Assembly: GCA_907165065.1 (NCBI GenBank)
Contig: OU015539.1
Coordinates: 16,274,816 to 16,338,815 of the forward strand
DNA from: Caprimulgus europaeus
Taxonomy: Eukaryota; Chordata; Aves; Caprimulgiformes; Caprimulgidae
DNA length: 64,000 nucleotides
Direction of reading: 5' to 3'
The notes beneath the pieces are model-generated. The model had not been told where the DNA came from, searched no databases, and worked only from the letters and a program-made list of their open reading frames with translations. The position numbers and the translations under genes were made by a program. Every line of letters starts with the position of its first letter. Position 1 is the first letter of the stretch. Below, piece by piece: positions 42,396 to 55,529 of this stretch.

Positions 42396-43454
42396 CTTCT
42401 TGCCTAGTGACAGTTCAGGCTGGATTGGGACAGTATCTACCACCCTGAAACACTGTGAGGCAGCAAGCTGGGAAGAACTGCTGTGGAGAGACAGGGGAGT
42501 CTCTGCAGGTCACTGCCTGGATGGGTGAAGAGGAGGAAGAGCCAAAGATATCTAAAATAAGAGAAGCTGCATCCTACCACATCTTCTGCTTCCTTCCTTG
42601 TCTGCTGTTTGCTCACAGAGCTCCTCTGCTCCTGGAGGAATGCAGAGATTCACTGTGTTACTTGGTCATTTCAAGGACCATCTCTCCATGAGTCTGCCTT
42701 GCAGGCAAGCAGAATTATTCCTGCAGACCCTACACACCCTCCTCAAGGGTCTACGGTGTCTGTGCGGTGTCTGTGCAGGATTTGCACAACAGACATTTCC
42801 AGTAACGAGGATTCACTACCATCAAGGCCCAATGTGCAGTCTGCCAGTGACAGATTTTGTCAGTGAGACCCCAAGTCCATCCTCACCTCCCTCTCCAACA
42901 CAAACACAACTGGATTGAACTTTTCTGGTTTTCTCCAGGCAGCCATCAGTGCTGCAGAAAACCGTGCACATCTGAGGAGCAGCTCCCAGAAAACACTGAC
43001 CCTGAGGCATGCAGCACAGCATACTTCAGGCTCCATGATGACCTTCATGAGGCCACTCAGGGGTCTGTGGCCATCTAAAGCCCACCCAAATTTTGGACTA
43101 AACTCAGCAGTTCACTTGTGACAGCAAAGAATTTTTGACTGCACTCTCACTGGTTTGCTGTACTGACAAAGTCAGGTGCATCACACAGCTCCACCCCATC
43201 TGATCCTCCCACTCTGGTGGAGAGAAATACCTGGAGACTCCCTGCACAACTGTGAATGGATATGTCACAGTTTCATCCCCTTCACAGCAGAGAGAAAACC
43301 ATCCTGGAAATTAACTTTTGGGTGCATGGAGGAGCACCTCATTAAAGCTTAGTATCTCAGCCACGATTCACTCTGGTTTGTTCCTTTTCATGCTGGCTGA
43401 AAGCACCAACTACAAGGGCAGGTACAACTGTTGCCTTGAAAAGCTCTGAGGTTG

Positions 43455-43469
43455 GTGTGTGTGTGTGTG
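43455..43469. repeat. (GT)n microsatellite
   Basis: A short uninterrupted GT run in the 11.3-kb intron. Confidence 0.85.
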
Positions 43470-43535
43470 CTCGAGGGGAAAGGGTGTCACAACTGGATTG
43501 CCTTTCTTTGTGAACAGCGTGGCATATTGCTGTAT

Positions 43536-43557
43536 ATTCCTTCCTTCCTTCCTTCCT
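43536..43557. repeat. (TTCC)n microsatellite
   Basis: About five TTCC units, roughly 70 bp from the GT run. Confidence 0.9.
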
Positions 43558-44388
43558 CCCTTCACCCTCTACACCAGGAGAGATCACAAGACACCAGCAT
43601 CAGCCACGCTGGGCTCCATGCCAGGAGAATTAATGAAGTGGTGTAATAGCTCACACGGAGTCCTAGTGATTGGCACCACACTTCAAATGCATCTGCAAGG
43701 CAGGAGATCACAGCGCTGCTGCTGGCTCCTGTTTATTACAGGCACGTCTCTTCCCTTCCATTGATTGCTTTATTAGTGTGTTTTAAGGTGGGGGCTGGCT
43801 CTGCTTGGAGCATGGAGCCTTGAATTCCAGCACAGCTTCTGGAAAGGAAGTCTCCCTTTGACACTCTAGACCTGGATGACAGATCCTGGTGCTAACAAGA
43901 GCAGGAACCCTACTGAGAGGTTCCCAAGGAGTTTGAACAATCCTACAGGGCAATGGGTTGGTTTTCATACTCCCTCTTGGGTTTTGGGTTTGTTTGGGGT
44001 TTTTTTTCATGGAAGAAAGGGGGAAAATTTTATCTAAAGAGTGTAGAGGCTTTGTGGTAACTGCAGGGAAGACTTAATTCCCTAATCTGAGAGGAGGTTT
44101 GAAAGCAGCTGCAAGCAACAGATGTGCAGACTCACAGCTCCTTGCTTTTCATCTGCGCTTTTAGGAGGTCAAATCTTGACTTGACACAGACAGGAAGGAA
44201 TGGGTGGGTCTCAGTGTACTCATCAACCAGCATTTGATCACATCATGAACTTCAAATACCTTTGCTATCCATTATTCATGCCTTGAAAAGCAGGGCTGTA
44301 CAGCTCAGGACTGAGAGGATGCTGCCCTGGCCACAGCTCACTGCAAGGAGCAGTCACAGTTGCAGTTATATGCACAGCACCAAGACAT

Positions 44389-44860
44389 AGAATCACAGAA
44401 TCATTTAGGTTGGAAAAGACCTTTCAGATCATTGAGTCCAACCATGAACCCAACACTGCCAAGTCCACCACTAAACCATGTCCATGAGCACCACATCTAC
44501 ACAGCTTTTAAATACCTCCAGGGATGGGGACTCCACCACTGCCCTGGGCAGCCCCTTCCAATGCCTCAGAACCCTTTCTGTGAATAAATTTTTCCTCATA
44601 TCCAATCTAAACCTCCCCTGGTGCAACCTGAGGCCATTTCCTCTTGTCCTGTCCCTTGGTCCTTGGTTGAACAGACCCACCCCCACCTCTCTCCACCCTC
44701 CTTGCAGGGACTTGGACAGAGCCAGAAGGTCTCCCCTCAGCCTCCTTTTCTCCAGGCTCAGCACCCCCAGTTCCCTCAGCCGGGAACTCAGCACACTTGT
44801 GCTCCAGACCCTTCCCCAGCTCCGGTGCCCTTCTCTGGACACGCTCCAGCACCTCAATAA
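44389..44860 (-). mobile_element. CR1 LINE 3' end, minus orientation
   Basis: On the plus strand this starts with the reversed tail AGAATCACAGAATCATTTAG, followed by GGTTGGAAAAGACCTTTCAG. On the minus strand it encodes [20 protein letters not shown] and [20 protein letters not shown], the ORF2 C-terminus. This subfamily differs from the other copies in the window. It is sense relative to BRSK2. Its 5' end abuts a G-rich tract. Confidence 0.95.
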
Positions 44861-44863
44861 CCA

Positions 44864-44907
44864 TGGGGGTCGGGGGGGGCACTCCTCATGGGGGTCAGGG
44901 GGGGCAT
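44864..44907 (+). other. G-rich duplicated tract, G-quadruplex candidate
   Basis: Two copies of CATGGGGGTC(A)GGGGGGG give four runs of five to eight G (44865-44869, 44872-44879, 44890-44894, 44898-44904) separated by 2, 10 and 3 bases. It directly follows the 5' end of the CR1 copy at 44389-44860. The plus strand is the template strand for BRSK2. Confidence 0.7.
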
Positions 44908-45612
44908 GGTCCAGTGGTGCCCCTAAAGGCGATGGTGATGGGAGAGCATCGTCCCTCGAGAGCATGTCCTGTCCCTGGCCAGGCACCTGGGCTTTGCCCA
45001 GTTGTTGGGTTTATTGCTGGCTCACTTGGAAATTCCTAGAAAGCTCCTGCTGGCAATGGAATTGCCATGGGAATGTTTTTAGATTGCCCCTGCAATATTC
45101 CTGCAAGCAGTCTCCTTTGTACCTGCACTCACACCCTGCTCCTCCCTGTCAATCCTGCACGTGAGCCAAAGGAAGCAGTGTGGAGTGTGAACAGGAAGAG
45201 CTGCAAGCAGGCAGACGAATCAGGACATGCAAATTCCATTTCAGATCCCTTACTCAATTTTTTTCACCCTCTAATATTTTTAAATCCTCTTCTTAAAACA
45301 GGCAACACTGCTGCTTTCAGATCCCCAGAACGATACAGGCTGTGAAAGTAAACACACCAGTGTATAGAGATGAATCTAAACCTGAAAGCCTTGATTTTTA
45401 CATCCAGATGTGACACCTACAGAGCTCTGTTTTTCATTGTAAAGCACATAAAACCCCTTCATTTAGCTCTGTTAGACACTACACTCATCATATCAATTTG
45501 TTATCTTGCTGGGAAATAATGCCTGGTGTAAGTCTGCAGGTCTTTATTACTATGGACAACTTTTGTGTCTGGAATCTATCCCTGATTTTTGCAATACATT
45601 CTGAGACACTCA

Positions 45613-45744
<132 letters not shown>

Positions 45745-46358
45745 TCAAAATGTGAGTTAAATTATCCACAACAGCTTTCCCACTCCAAAACTTGTTCTTT
45801 ATCCTGCAGAGCATCCAACCTATTATATTTTAATTCATTTCATTTTGTTTCCTGTCCCAGGCAGGAGAACACACATATCCAAGATCCAATCTTTGCAATA
45901 CTCCAGATCATATCTCAGATGCCCACTCTTGATGAATGCAAGGCTTGAGCTTGCAGTGCCCTGGTAGGGAATTAAGATCTTCAGCTTCCAGTGATACCAA
46001 CACAATCTGAGAGAGAGATTGAGGGAAATAGGGAGAAGGAGAATTTCAGCTTGGATTTGGGGCTGATGATAAACTCCATCATATTCTCGTTAAGGGAGGA
46101 GGCAACACCACCAATACAGTCTGTGAACAACAGGAAATAAAATAAGTGATACCTAGAGAAAAAAACCACTCTGGGTGTAAACACCACTGCAAAAAGCCCC
46201 TATAAGAGCCAGAGGTGTCTGGCTTTGAAATGGTTTTGGGTATTTAGCTCTGATGGAGAAATCCCTTCAACCCAGCACTGCTCATAACTGAGGGTGCCAG
46301 CAGTGGGAAGGCAGAGAGAGGATTCCATCAAAGCTCCATTCTCCTGTTATTTGGCAAC

Positions 46359-46452
46359 ATGGGAAGAGCCACAATCTTCTGGATGGCAACTCCTGCTTTA
46401 AATCAATGGGAAGAGCCACAATCTTCTGGATGGCAACTCCTGCTTTAAATCA
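46359..46452. repeat. Perfect 47-bp tandem duplication
   Basis: The 47-bp unit starting ATGGGAAGAGCCACAATCTT and ending CTTTAAATCA is present twice without a mismatch (46359-46405 and 46406-46452). It is intronic, about 630 bp upstream in gene sense of the catalytic-loop exon. The perfect identity points to a recent event. Confidence 0.95.
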
Positions 46453-47068
46453 AAGGTACCATATATTGCCTAATTTATTAATCTCCATTACTCACAGCCA
46501 ACACCACTGTGCACCCATGCTTGCTTCAAGCACTTTTGTACAACTATGATATTTACTTGATTTTATATCCAAAGGCAAAAATCTGGCACAAAATTTGTGA
46601 TGACTTTGCTTTTTTTTTTTCCCCTTTTCATTTGCATATCTTGAACAGTCACAGGGATGAGAGAAGCACTTTAGGCAGACTAAAGCAGAAGCTCTTCTCT
46701 TGTTTTTGCTTATGAGTAGGCAAAATGAGTCTTTGATAGCTTGTTATAAAAGGTGCAAACACAAGCACGCAGACCTCACAGGCAGAAGGGCCAGCTTTGG
46801 TGCTCAGTCAGAACATAAACCTGTGGGAAATGGCCACAGTGATTCGTAACAATGCTTTAATAAAACCACTTATCCCAACCAGAACCTGAACCCAACAAAA
46901 GAACCAGCATTGGGACAGTCCAGTGTCACCCACAGTGGAAGGCAGCTTTGTCTTCACGCCATCGCCTCTTCACTTGTCAGAGGTTCCTCTGGCACTTCTC
47001 ATGCACCCAAGGGTAATTCTACCTCTACACCACTGGAAAGGACAGCCTCAGAGAAATGACAATGTCTT

Positions 47069-47480
47069 AGAATCACAGAATCCCAGACTGGTTTGGGTTG
47101 GAAAGGACCTTAAAGCTCACCCAGTTCCACCCCCCTGCCAGCAGCAGGGACACCTTCCACTAGACCAGGTTGCTCAAAGCCTCATCCAACCTGGCTGAGA
47201 ACACTTCCAGGGAGGAGCAGCCACAGCTTCTCTGGCCAGCCTGGGCCAGTGTCTCACCACCCTCACAGCAAAGAATTTCTTCCTCACATCTCAGCCCCAT
47301 CTCCCCTCTGCCAGTTTCAAGCCATTTCCCCTTGTTTTGTCATTAACTGTCCTTATAAAAAGTCCCTCCCCAGCTTCCTGGAGCCCCTTCAGGTACTGGA
47401 AGGCCGCTACAAGGTCTCCCTGGAGCCTTCTCTTCTCCAGGCTGAACAGCCCCAACTCTCTCAGCCTGTCCTTGTAGGAG
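47069..47480 (-). mobile_element. CR1 LINE 3' end, minus orientation
   Basis: The element begins on the plus strand with AGAATCACAGAATCCCAGAC, then TGGTTTGGGTTGGAAAGGAC. The minus strand gives [20 protein letters not shown] and [20 protein letters not shown]. It is sense relative to BRSK2 and closely resembles the copy at 55530-55897, about 8.5 kb away in the same intron and the same orientation. Confidence 0.95.
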
Positions 47481-49970
47481 GACATGATCTTGGAAATGGT
47501 CTTGGAAATGATCTCCTCTGATGTGAAGAGAAGTCTGGAATGATCAGTTTGAGACAACCTGTAAATAACGCAGGCCAGTTCTATGCAAAACCAGAGCACA
47601 GGTATTTCCAAAGGAGACTTCCAGCTGAACATTCAGAGCAGGTACTGGTCATTTACCTTATCACTGAGTCCTGGGATTCCTTCCCCCTCACTTTTTAAAC
47701 AGCATAAAATTTGGTCTCCCATCTCGTATGAACATAATGAACGCTGCGTGTTAAAGTGGCCCTGTCAACCATGGGCAAACAAGGCAGTAGATACTGGAGC
47801 AAGATGATTCAGAGTTATCTGTACTTTCATCTGACAAAGCAAAAGGTGCTTTATCAAATCTATCCTTCTCACAGAAATCAAAGTTTTGAGGTAACTGGAG
47901 ACAGAAGACTTATTAGCCATATAATAACTATGAAGATAGTCACACCTGCTTGACAAAGAAGCTGGAGATGAGTGACAAGGAGATGTTCCAGAGACAGGGA
48001 ATGAGCAGTTAACAGCCACGAAATGAACCCCTGAATGCCACCATCAAGGACAGCAGTCCTGGACAAAGGCAAGATCATCAACATCTGCCATAGATGCACA
48101 TGCTCCAGCCCCAGCAGTGAAATGGAGTGGAGAGCCCACAGTGAAGGTAAGCTGGGAAAGCTGGACACTAATGAGACAGTTGGGTGTGATTTAACCCTTC
48201 CTCCAGCAGCCATCCTGGACAGTTCTCATCTTACAACTGGTTTCATTAACAGGGTGCTGGGAAGACCTCAGCTGACTGGAGAGACGCGCTGAAGTTCTCC
48301 TGTTTGAGGACTGGGGCTCAGTGGCAAGTTACAGCTCCCTGTAAAGTGAGCAAGTGCTTGTGTGATGCTATGAAACAAGAAACCTCCCCACAGCTCAAGC
48401 TGAGTGTGTGTCCCTCTACTGTGTGTGGTTTTTCAGCAGCTCTGGTTGTTTTTCAGTCTTGGTGACACTGCTGAACAGACACATGGTGTAGAAGCTGAGG
48501 GTGCTGCTGCCTGTGCTTGCTGCACTTTGTGCATTGGCTGATACCATCCATACATGTTCCATCTAGAGCAGGATACTGCTGACATGTGCCTTTTGCACAT
48601 AAAAATTGAAATTCTTTGTTTATTCTAAAATTGTGTAGTTTGTTCAGAGAAGAACACTTGAAGGAATGACCAAGGCACAGCAAGACCTAAGCACAGGAGG
48701 TCCAGAAGCGTTTCTCAGTATAAACCAGCTCATGTTACTTCAGGAAAATGGTGCAACTAAAATAAATGCCAAAATGCTCCCTTTCCATGCCTCCAAGCTA
48801 CCAGCCACAGGCCCTGGCTGGAGCAGAACATAGGTGACCCTTGATCCAGCTCCACTCCCAGACCATTGTGAGGCGGTGGAAAGGAAGGGACAACACCTTT
48901 GAGAACGAGCACAGTGTTCACTGGTGGAAAGGAGTCTCCTTCTCTCCAGTTCATCCCAGCTTCCCATCAGCTGGGACCCACAACACAGTTTTAGGCCTGG
49001 GTTTTTAGGGAAGATCAAGTGGGAAAATGAGATCTCTATAAAGTGGTAAATATTCAGGGGTTTTTTTTGGAGAGAAGAGGATCCACCATCCACATTCCAA
49101 ATGTGGAGTCAACTTCACCACACTGTGCTGTGCAGTGCTTTTCCATGGATGACCAGCCCACATGGGCTGATGGTGGTCTGTAGGTAGAGTCCTGACCCAC
49201 CTCCCTGAGAGCACTTTGAGAGTCTTCACTTGGGACCTGGGGAGTCACTGGGACAGTATGTGTGAAAGGAAATCTGAAGTGGCAACAGACCTTAAAGCTT
49301 TTGGCTTTTTTGTCTCCTCCACACACTCATCAAAAGAAAAGCAAGAAAACTGATCAGCTCTTCACTGTGGCCCACTGAGCAGAGAGGAGAGCGTGGCCTC
49401 TGCCAAGAATCCTTCCACTGATTGCTGACTGGGCCCTAAAACACAAGAACCATCACATGGCAGTTCTGCATCTCTCTGACCCTTCTCCATGCCCAGTAAG
49501 CCCAGTATGGATGGGCAGCAGAGACATTTCATGGCAGCCTGACTGTTGTTTCTGCATCGTGGCAGCACTCCTCTCAGAGATCAGGGTGCCAGTGGGACCA
49601 GGCACTGCTTGTACATTCAACCACATGGGAATTTTATGCCCCAGTGACAATGTTCTTCTAGCTGGAACATTTCCCTGCCAGCTATCTTTGGACCACTTTG
49701 AATTTGCTGAGGCAGCGTCCTGGGGATAGGAAGTCAGGCCAGGAGTCTGCACCAGAGTGGCAGAACCAGCATCCCTGCCACTGGGGATGAAACTTCCTCT
49801 CTGTATTTGCATTTCCCATCTTTGTATTGCCAGCTTTTCAAATGCCAGAAGGAAGGGAGAGGAACATATGGGAATAGGGAAGGCTTGTTCTAATTTACCT
49901 AAGAGCCCAGCAGCCCAGCTAGCCTCATGCATTTATATTTGGAGAGAATTCTCTTGTGCCAAAATGGAAC

Positions 49971-49990
49971 AAAACAAAACAAAACAAAAA
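49971..49990. repeat. (AAAAC)n microsatellite
   Basis: Four AAAAC-type units in the 10.5-kb intron. Confidence 0.85.
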
Positions 49991-52599
49991 TCCCACTGTA
50001 TGTGGTAATTACTTGGCATTAATGGAACATTGCAGAGTAAATGCATTTAATTTGGTCCCATTCCAGCTGATCTCTCTGGCTCTCCATGTCTTATATGACC
50101 GCATCAACTCCTCTCTCTGCAGGTGAACAGAGGACTCGTTACCCTTTCATTGTTCTAAAGGCTCTAAAGCTGTAGGGGCTTTATCACATGGCTGGAAAAT
50201 CAGAAGAGAAGCAAGCAGCTTCGTTAGTGACAAACAGGGTAAACTCTCCTATTGAGCTCTGCATATGCTGAGAAACAGGATGAAAGAGAAACCCAGCACT
50301 GCAGAAGCCAGGGTAACGCTGATCCAGGGTGGCCACAGAGGACCCAGAGCTCCTCAACCAAGACAACTCAGCAAGAAGTCAGCTCCAGGAGCCTGCACAC
50401 GGCAGGGTTTTGAAGCAAGAGCACGTGAGTCAAAGGGAACCATTAAACAAGCCACGGCAGGGGAAGCACACGCTGACAGACTCTCCACAACGCCCTTCTA
50501 CACATGACAACAAAGGCTTTACAATTCCCTTGCAGCACAGGATGGACACAGAGAGAGCCCTGAAAACACTGTCCCATGGAAATGGGCACAGCTGTTGGAG
50601 GTGATGTGTAGAAAATGAAAAGCACATGTATGCATGAACATATCCCAGCTTCCCACTTCCACTCTGCCCACACTGGCTTTCTGGTCGCTCCCAGTGCTGT
50701 GTTCAGACACTCCTCCAGCTCCCTCCCTTGCCTTCCTAGTCCTCCTGCTCTGGGAATATCCTCAGATCTGTACTGCAGGCAGGTGCAGCACACATAAAAA
50801 AAGAGAAGTAAAACCCCCTCTCCCTGTCACCCAGGGCTGGCAGAAGGTTTTTGGTTTAGTGACAGACCCCAGATTCAAAGGAGCTATGTTACCTGGCACG
50901 AGATGATGAACTAACTCATTATTTCAAAGTGATTTTTGAGCTGAAACGTTCATATCAGTTTCTATGACAACTCATTGTAGGTCACAGATTTCTAACCCAA
51001 GAAGCCTCCTAATTGGAGGAGTTGCAGGTCATTTGTACTAATCAAATTGTTGGCTACTTTGCAAATGCTTTTCTTACTGACCCCAAACTCCCAGAAGAGC
51101 TAGATCACAGAATAATTGTTCTGCAGTATGCCTCTTAAAAGTGCCTGATGTGATGCAAATAATTTATCAGTAGTAATTAATAGTATGAGAAGCGGTATTT
51201 TTAATTTTCTTGAGCAGAAAAAGCCTTTCAGCTTATTTCCTCTTGCTTCTACAAATCAGATGTGAATGTGTAACTTCTATCTACCTACAGAAGAATCTCT
51301 GTTTAGAGTCATGGTTGCTATGCTCAAATTTAGTAAGTTTATACAGAATTCTACAGAAAAAATACAGTCAAGCTAGGAAAAAGGACAACATCTATAAACA
51401 CAGCAGGAGATCTGGAGAAGGGTTTGTATGCATAAAACCTTGCTTGCTTTTTAACAATTATTTCCATTGATCTATTAAAATCTACTGCTTTTCTCTACCA
51501 ACCTTGCCTCAAAACATATATCCATGTATTTAAAAGCCAGGACAGAGTGTCAGGTTTGATCACCACTGCTGTCCTTGCCAGAGAATGTTATACCTGGTTA
51601 GGCTTACAATAAGACTACGCAGTTTTTGAGTTTCCAGTGGCTTATATAAACAAGTAAACTTAGAAAAATTTGTGTCCTCTGATTTTAGCTGAGCTGGTAA
51701 CTTTGCCTTTGGCATTGCAGCTGCTATACTTGATGGGTTTTCTCCAGTTCCCTGTATAAGGGAAATGTGAAAACTCCTCACTGTTTTAGAGTGAGTTTCA
51801 ATCACAGATGGGAAACTCCTGGATCCAGGCAATGATGGGTGAATCTCAGCTCTCAACAGAGGAAAAAGGTACCTTCCTCCCTTCTGATGGTCTGAGAGAA
51901 AACTTGACAAACTAAAGACTCAAGGGCCAGTAAAAAAACCACAACAAACCCAACCAGAAACCAACCTTATTAAACTCCTCCCATTTGGAGACCTTGAGTC
52001 GTTATTCCAACTGTCCAGCTGCTGACAGCCCATCCCTGCAGAACACTATGGCAAGCTCCTTATAAATGAAGCAAGACAGAGCAGGAGTCACCAGGAGGGT
52101 GGCACTGACAGAACATGGCACCTGGCATTCTTCAGCTTTCTCCACTTCTCCAAGACTCCCCAGATTTCTCCCTAAAAGCTTGCTTCCTTACTGACACTGC
52201 TCTGCAGCTCCTGCCTGCAGGAATACACCAGAGATTCTGGCACTCCCGCTGGGAAATCTTGAAGTGTTATTTTTTAAGGAGCCTTTTTCCCCCCCTGCAC
52301 TGATGGGAAGAACACAAGGCAAAGTCAAACAAAGCTCTTATTCATTGCCTCAGTCCTCTAAGTCACACACCCCCGTGCTTACACATGCACACACAGACAC
52401 ACTTCAGCTAGAGCCTTGCGCGTACTCAAGCAGGCACAGCCCCAGGCAATGAAAGGAGAAAGGGCTCTCATAATTGTCATTTATCAATATTCATAAAGAA
52501 CCTGCCTTAACCCCCTCTTGTGCATGCTCAGGAAGAAAAAAAAAAACAACACAAAATGAAACCCAACCAAAATAAAAATAAAATGAAATAATCATCGTG

Positions 52600-53280
52600 C
52601 TGCTCATTACCGCAGGGGATTTCCTCTCAATGTCACCACTGCCCTGTGCAGTAATTGGCATTATCTGTTATCTCTGAAGCCATAATAAGGTTTGCCACGG
52701 GGCATTTTCTGTAATCATATTTTTATTTGTCAGCTTGTGAGATACAGGCACCAAATATGAGCTTGATAAAAGCACCAACCCAACACACAGCAAACCCGCA
52801 CGCTGCCAATCCCAGCTCTCGCCGGTGATGTCACACGCAGCCAATGAGGCACCCGCCAGCTCCCACCTCCCAGTCCCCGCTGCCGCATTCCCCCGCTCCA
52901 GATAATGCCTCCCTCTTCCTCAGGAAAGCAAGGATTTGTGATCTACCCCTAAATCTGCTCCTGCCTTGTTTCTGACAGAAAATACAGCCGGCACTCAATG
53001 AGCTGAGAGCTGACCCCGTGGCGCCGAGGCAGGACAGTCAAAAGGGACTAGAGATTTGGGGCACCCAGCTGAGACATCTTAAAGGCCCTGAATGTAGGAG
53101 AGCAGACACCCAGCTTAGGGAAAAAAACATCAGTTACATCCAAAAAAACCCTCCTAGGTGAGGATGGTTCTACAGTGATGTCCAAGGAACCCCAGGTTCC
53201 TCTGCTACTTCTTGCAGCAGTGCTGAGCGCGCCCGCTCCGGGCACTGCGGCGCGGTGCAGAGCCCTGGGAGCCAGCAGAG
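52600..53280. promoter_or_regulatory. Candidate intronic regulatory block (CpG-enriched)
   Basis: An AT-rich part (GCAGTAATTGGCATTATCTG, then TTATCTCTGAAGCCATAATA) with homeodomain- and GATA-like motifs is followed by a CpG-enriched part. That part contains CGCTGCCAATCCC, GGTGATGTCACACGC (CRE-like) and AGCCAATGAGG (inverted CCAAT), and GAGCGCGCCCGCTCCGGGCA lies further on near 53225. About nine CpGs occur between 52795 and 52915, which stands out against the CpG-poor surroundings. This is consistent with an enhancer or an internal promoter. No first exon can be demonstrated on either strand. Confidence 0.35.
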
Positions 53281-55529
53281 AGGAAGAGCTGGAAGCAGAA
53301 GCAATAACGCTGCATCACTGAGCTAACTGCTCTGCTTGCCAGCTCAGGCAAAGCAGCAAAGGTAACACAGATGCTCTGTTTGCAGGATCCCACCTCACAC
53401 CTCTGCACCGTGCTGTCTGGGGTCCCTGGCATGGCACAGTGCCACATACACAGCAACGTCCCTACAGAACCCTACAGAAGGTTACCTGTGAGCCTTCCCC
53501 CATGGCCAGCCTGTACCACAAAACCTCACTGTGCCTTGGAGTGAGGTACATCAGATCTTCCCCCACTGTCTCCATCAAATAAAATCATAAGAACAGAAAA
53601 CTCATCCTTCTTTAAAACAACACCCAGACTCAAGTTCCAAGCCTGTTCTGCTCCCTTGTCCCAGCTGTTTGTGTGCAAACACCTCTCAGACACAGGTGAC
53701 CTCTCCCCACAGTGGCAGCAGAAGCCTTTTACTGACAGGAGAATTGGGGAATCCTTTCTGATCCTTTGATCCAGGAATCCTGCTGCCTCAATACATTTTG
53801 AGCAGCGAAAGCTGAAGGTGGGTACAGACTGCTATGGAAGTAAGGCACAGATATTTCACAGTGTTTTGGGAGGTACAGGAAGAAGATGGGACAATGACAC
53901 AGGGCTGGGGACACCAGGCTATCAATCTACTCTGCCAGTAGGTTAGAGGCACCCACATTTAGTTATTAACCAAAGCAGAAGCCTTCATTTTTCAACGTGG
54001 TCATAACTGGATAACCTGGCTGATGAGATGATTTGTCATTTCACTGCCCCACGACAGGACAAGGTCAGGCTTCATTGCTTAGGAAAGCACATTAATGTGG
54101 ATACTCACACACAGGCACACACACAGATTTATACATGCTCTGATTTTCCAAAAGGATTTAATGACAACTGTCCAGAATACAACCCAGAGTCTAATATAAC
54201 ACCGACCACACAAGCCTCAGAGTGACCCGCAGGGAGGGAGAGCTTCTGATTTACTGCTCACTTATTCAGCACTAGAGGCTAGTCGAGTGGGAGCTGGCAA
54301 GGAGACAAGGGATTTACTTCTAAACAAGACTACTGCCCACAGTCCAATATGTTTAGCAGAGGAAAATGGATTCCTCAAGACAGACATGCACTGTGCCCTG
54401 GAAATTCCACATACTGTTGAATCTGCAGAGGTGCTTGCCTGACAGCCTCACCACAACCCTCAGCTTATTGAAGTCTGCCACACCCAGAGGTGTTCATCAC
54501 AAGCCCAAAGGACTGGTCTGTATGTGTATATAGGCATGCTTTCAGAGAAACTTCTGTCCCATATTTCCCTGGAATATTCCTTTGGAAGAGTCAATCATTC
54601 CTCTTCAGTTGTACTTAAATATTTTTGAGTGTTCTTGGATTGGGTCTGTAAGTGTTAAACCATGTATGTAAGGAACCCACCAACGGTTCTGCTGCCCAGT
54701 GCACACGAAAAATAACAGCTGTACGACCTACCAAGGATCATGCTGGTTATAAGAAGGTCATGATCACTCAACCCAGTTGATTAGCAGGGAGGAAAAACTG
54801 GGGAATTCACAGAATAAAACTTGTCAGAGGTCTCTGTCAACAGAGAAAACTCAGATCCTCAGTTAGGACATGCAACCTGCTCTCAGCTCCTCTGGGAATT
54901 TCTTTGGCTACCGTAACCCTGCCTGTGCCAGGTAGGCATTGTCCTCACAACCTTCTCACCCAGATCCACCACCTTTGAGCTGCCTCTTCTGCTAACAGTA
55001 TAGTCTTCTTAATACATCCTCAAGAAAGGTTCTTATTTCCCTTTCTATTTATTAGAAATATTTTCTATTTCAGCTTAATATTTCCTGTTGAAACGAGTCA
55101 GAGCTGTAGAGGGAGCGGGCTGGGAGAGCAAGTCTGCACTGCTGAGAAATAAGCAGGCAGTGACGGGTCAGCAGCTATACAGAAACTCTGTGCTCAGGTT
55201 GATTATAACAACTTGATTTCAGGACAATTTAAATCACCAATATTTGCTGGAGATGAAGGAGAAGCTGGTCCTATTTAAAACACCACCTGAAAGCACAGGT
55301 TAAACCACACCTGATGGTTAAATCACATGATGGAGTTAGTGAGTATCAATAGCAGTCAGATCAAGGAAATTCTTCCCTACTGGAAAGGAAATTAAAGGCA
55401 ACAGTGACTCAAATGCCCAGGAGGGACTCCGTGAACGTTGCCAAAAGCCAGCAGGTTTCCAAAAACTGAAGGAAGCCACAAAATGACTTTGCTGTATTCA
55501 TAATTGTCCCAGGTTTCTTCAGGGATTAT

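Noticed and set aside
44471..44986. Minus-strand open frame of 171 codons
   Set aside because: It is the CR1 ORF2 C-terminus of the element at 44389-44860 plus flanking sequence, not a host gene.
49453..49932. Minus-strand open frame of 159 codons
   Set aside because: Same strand as BRSK2, but the splice frame passes over it between exons 56248 and 45730; no domain visible.
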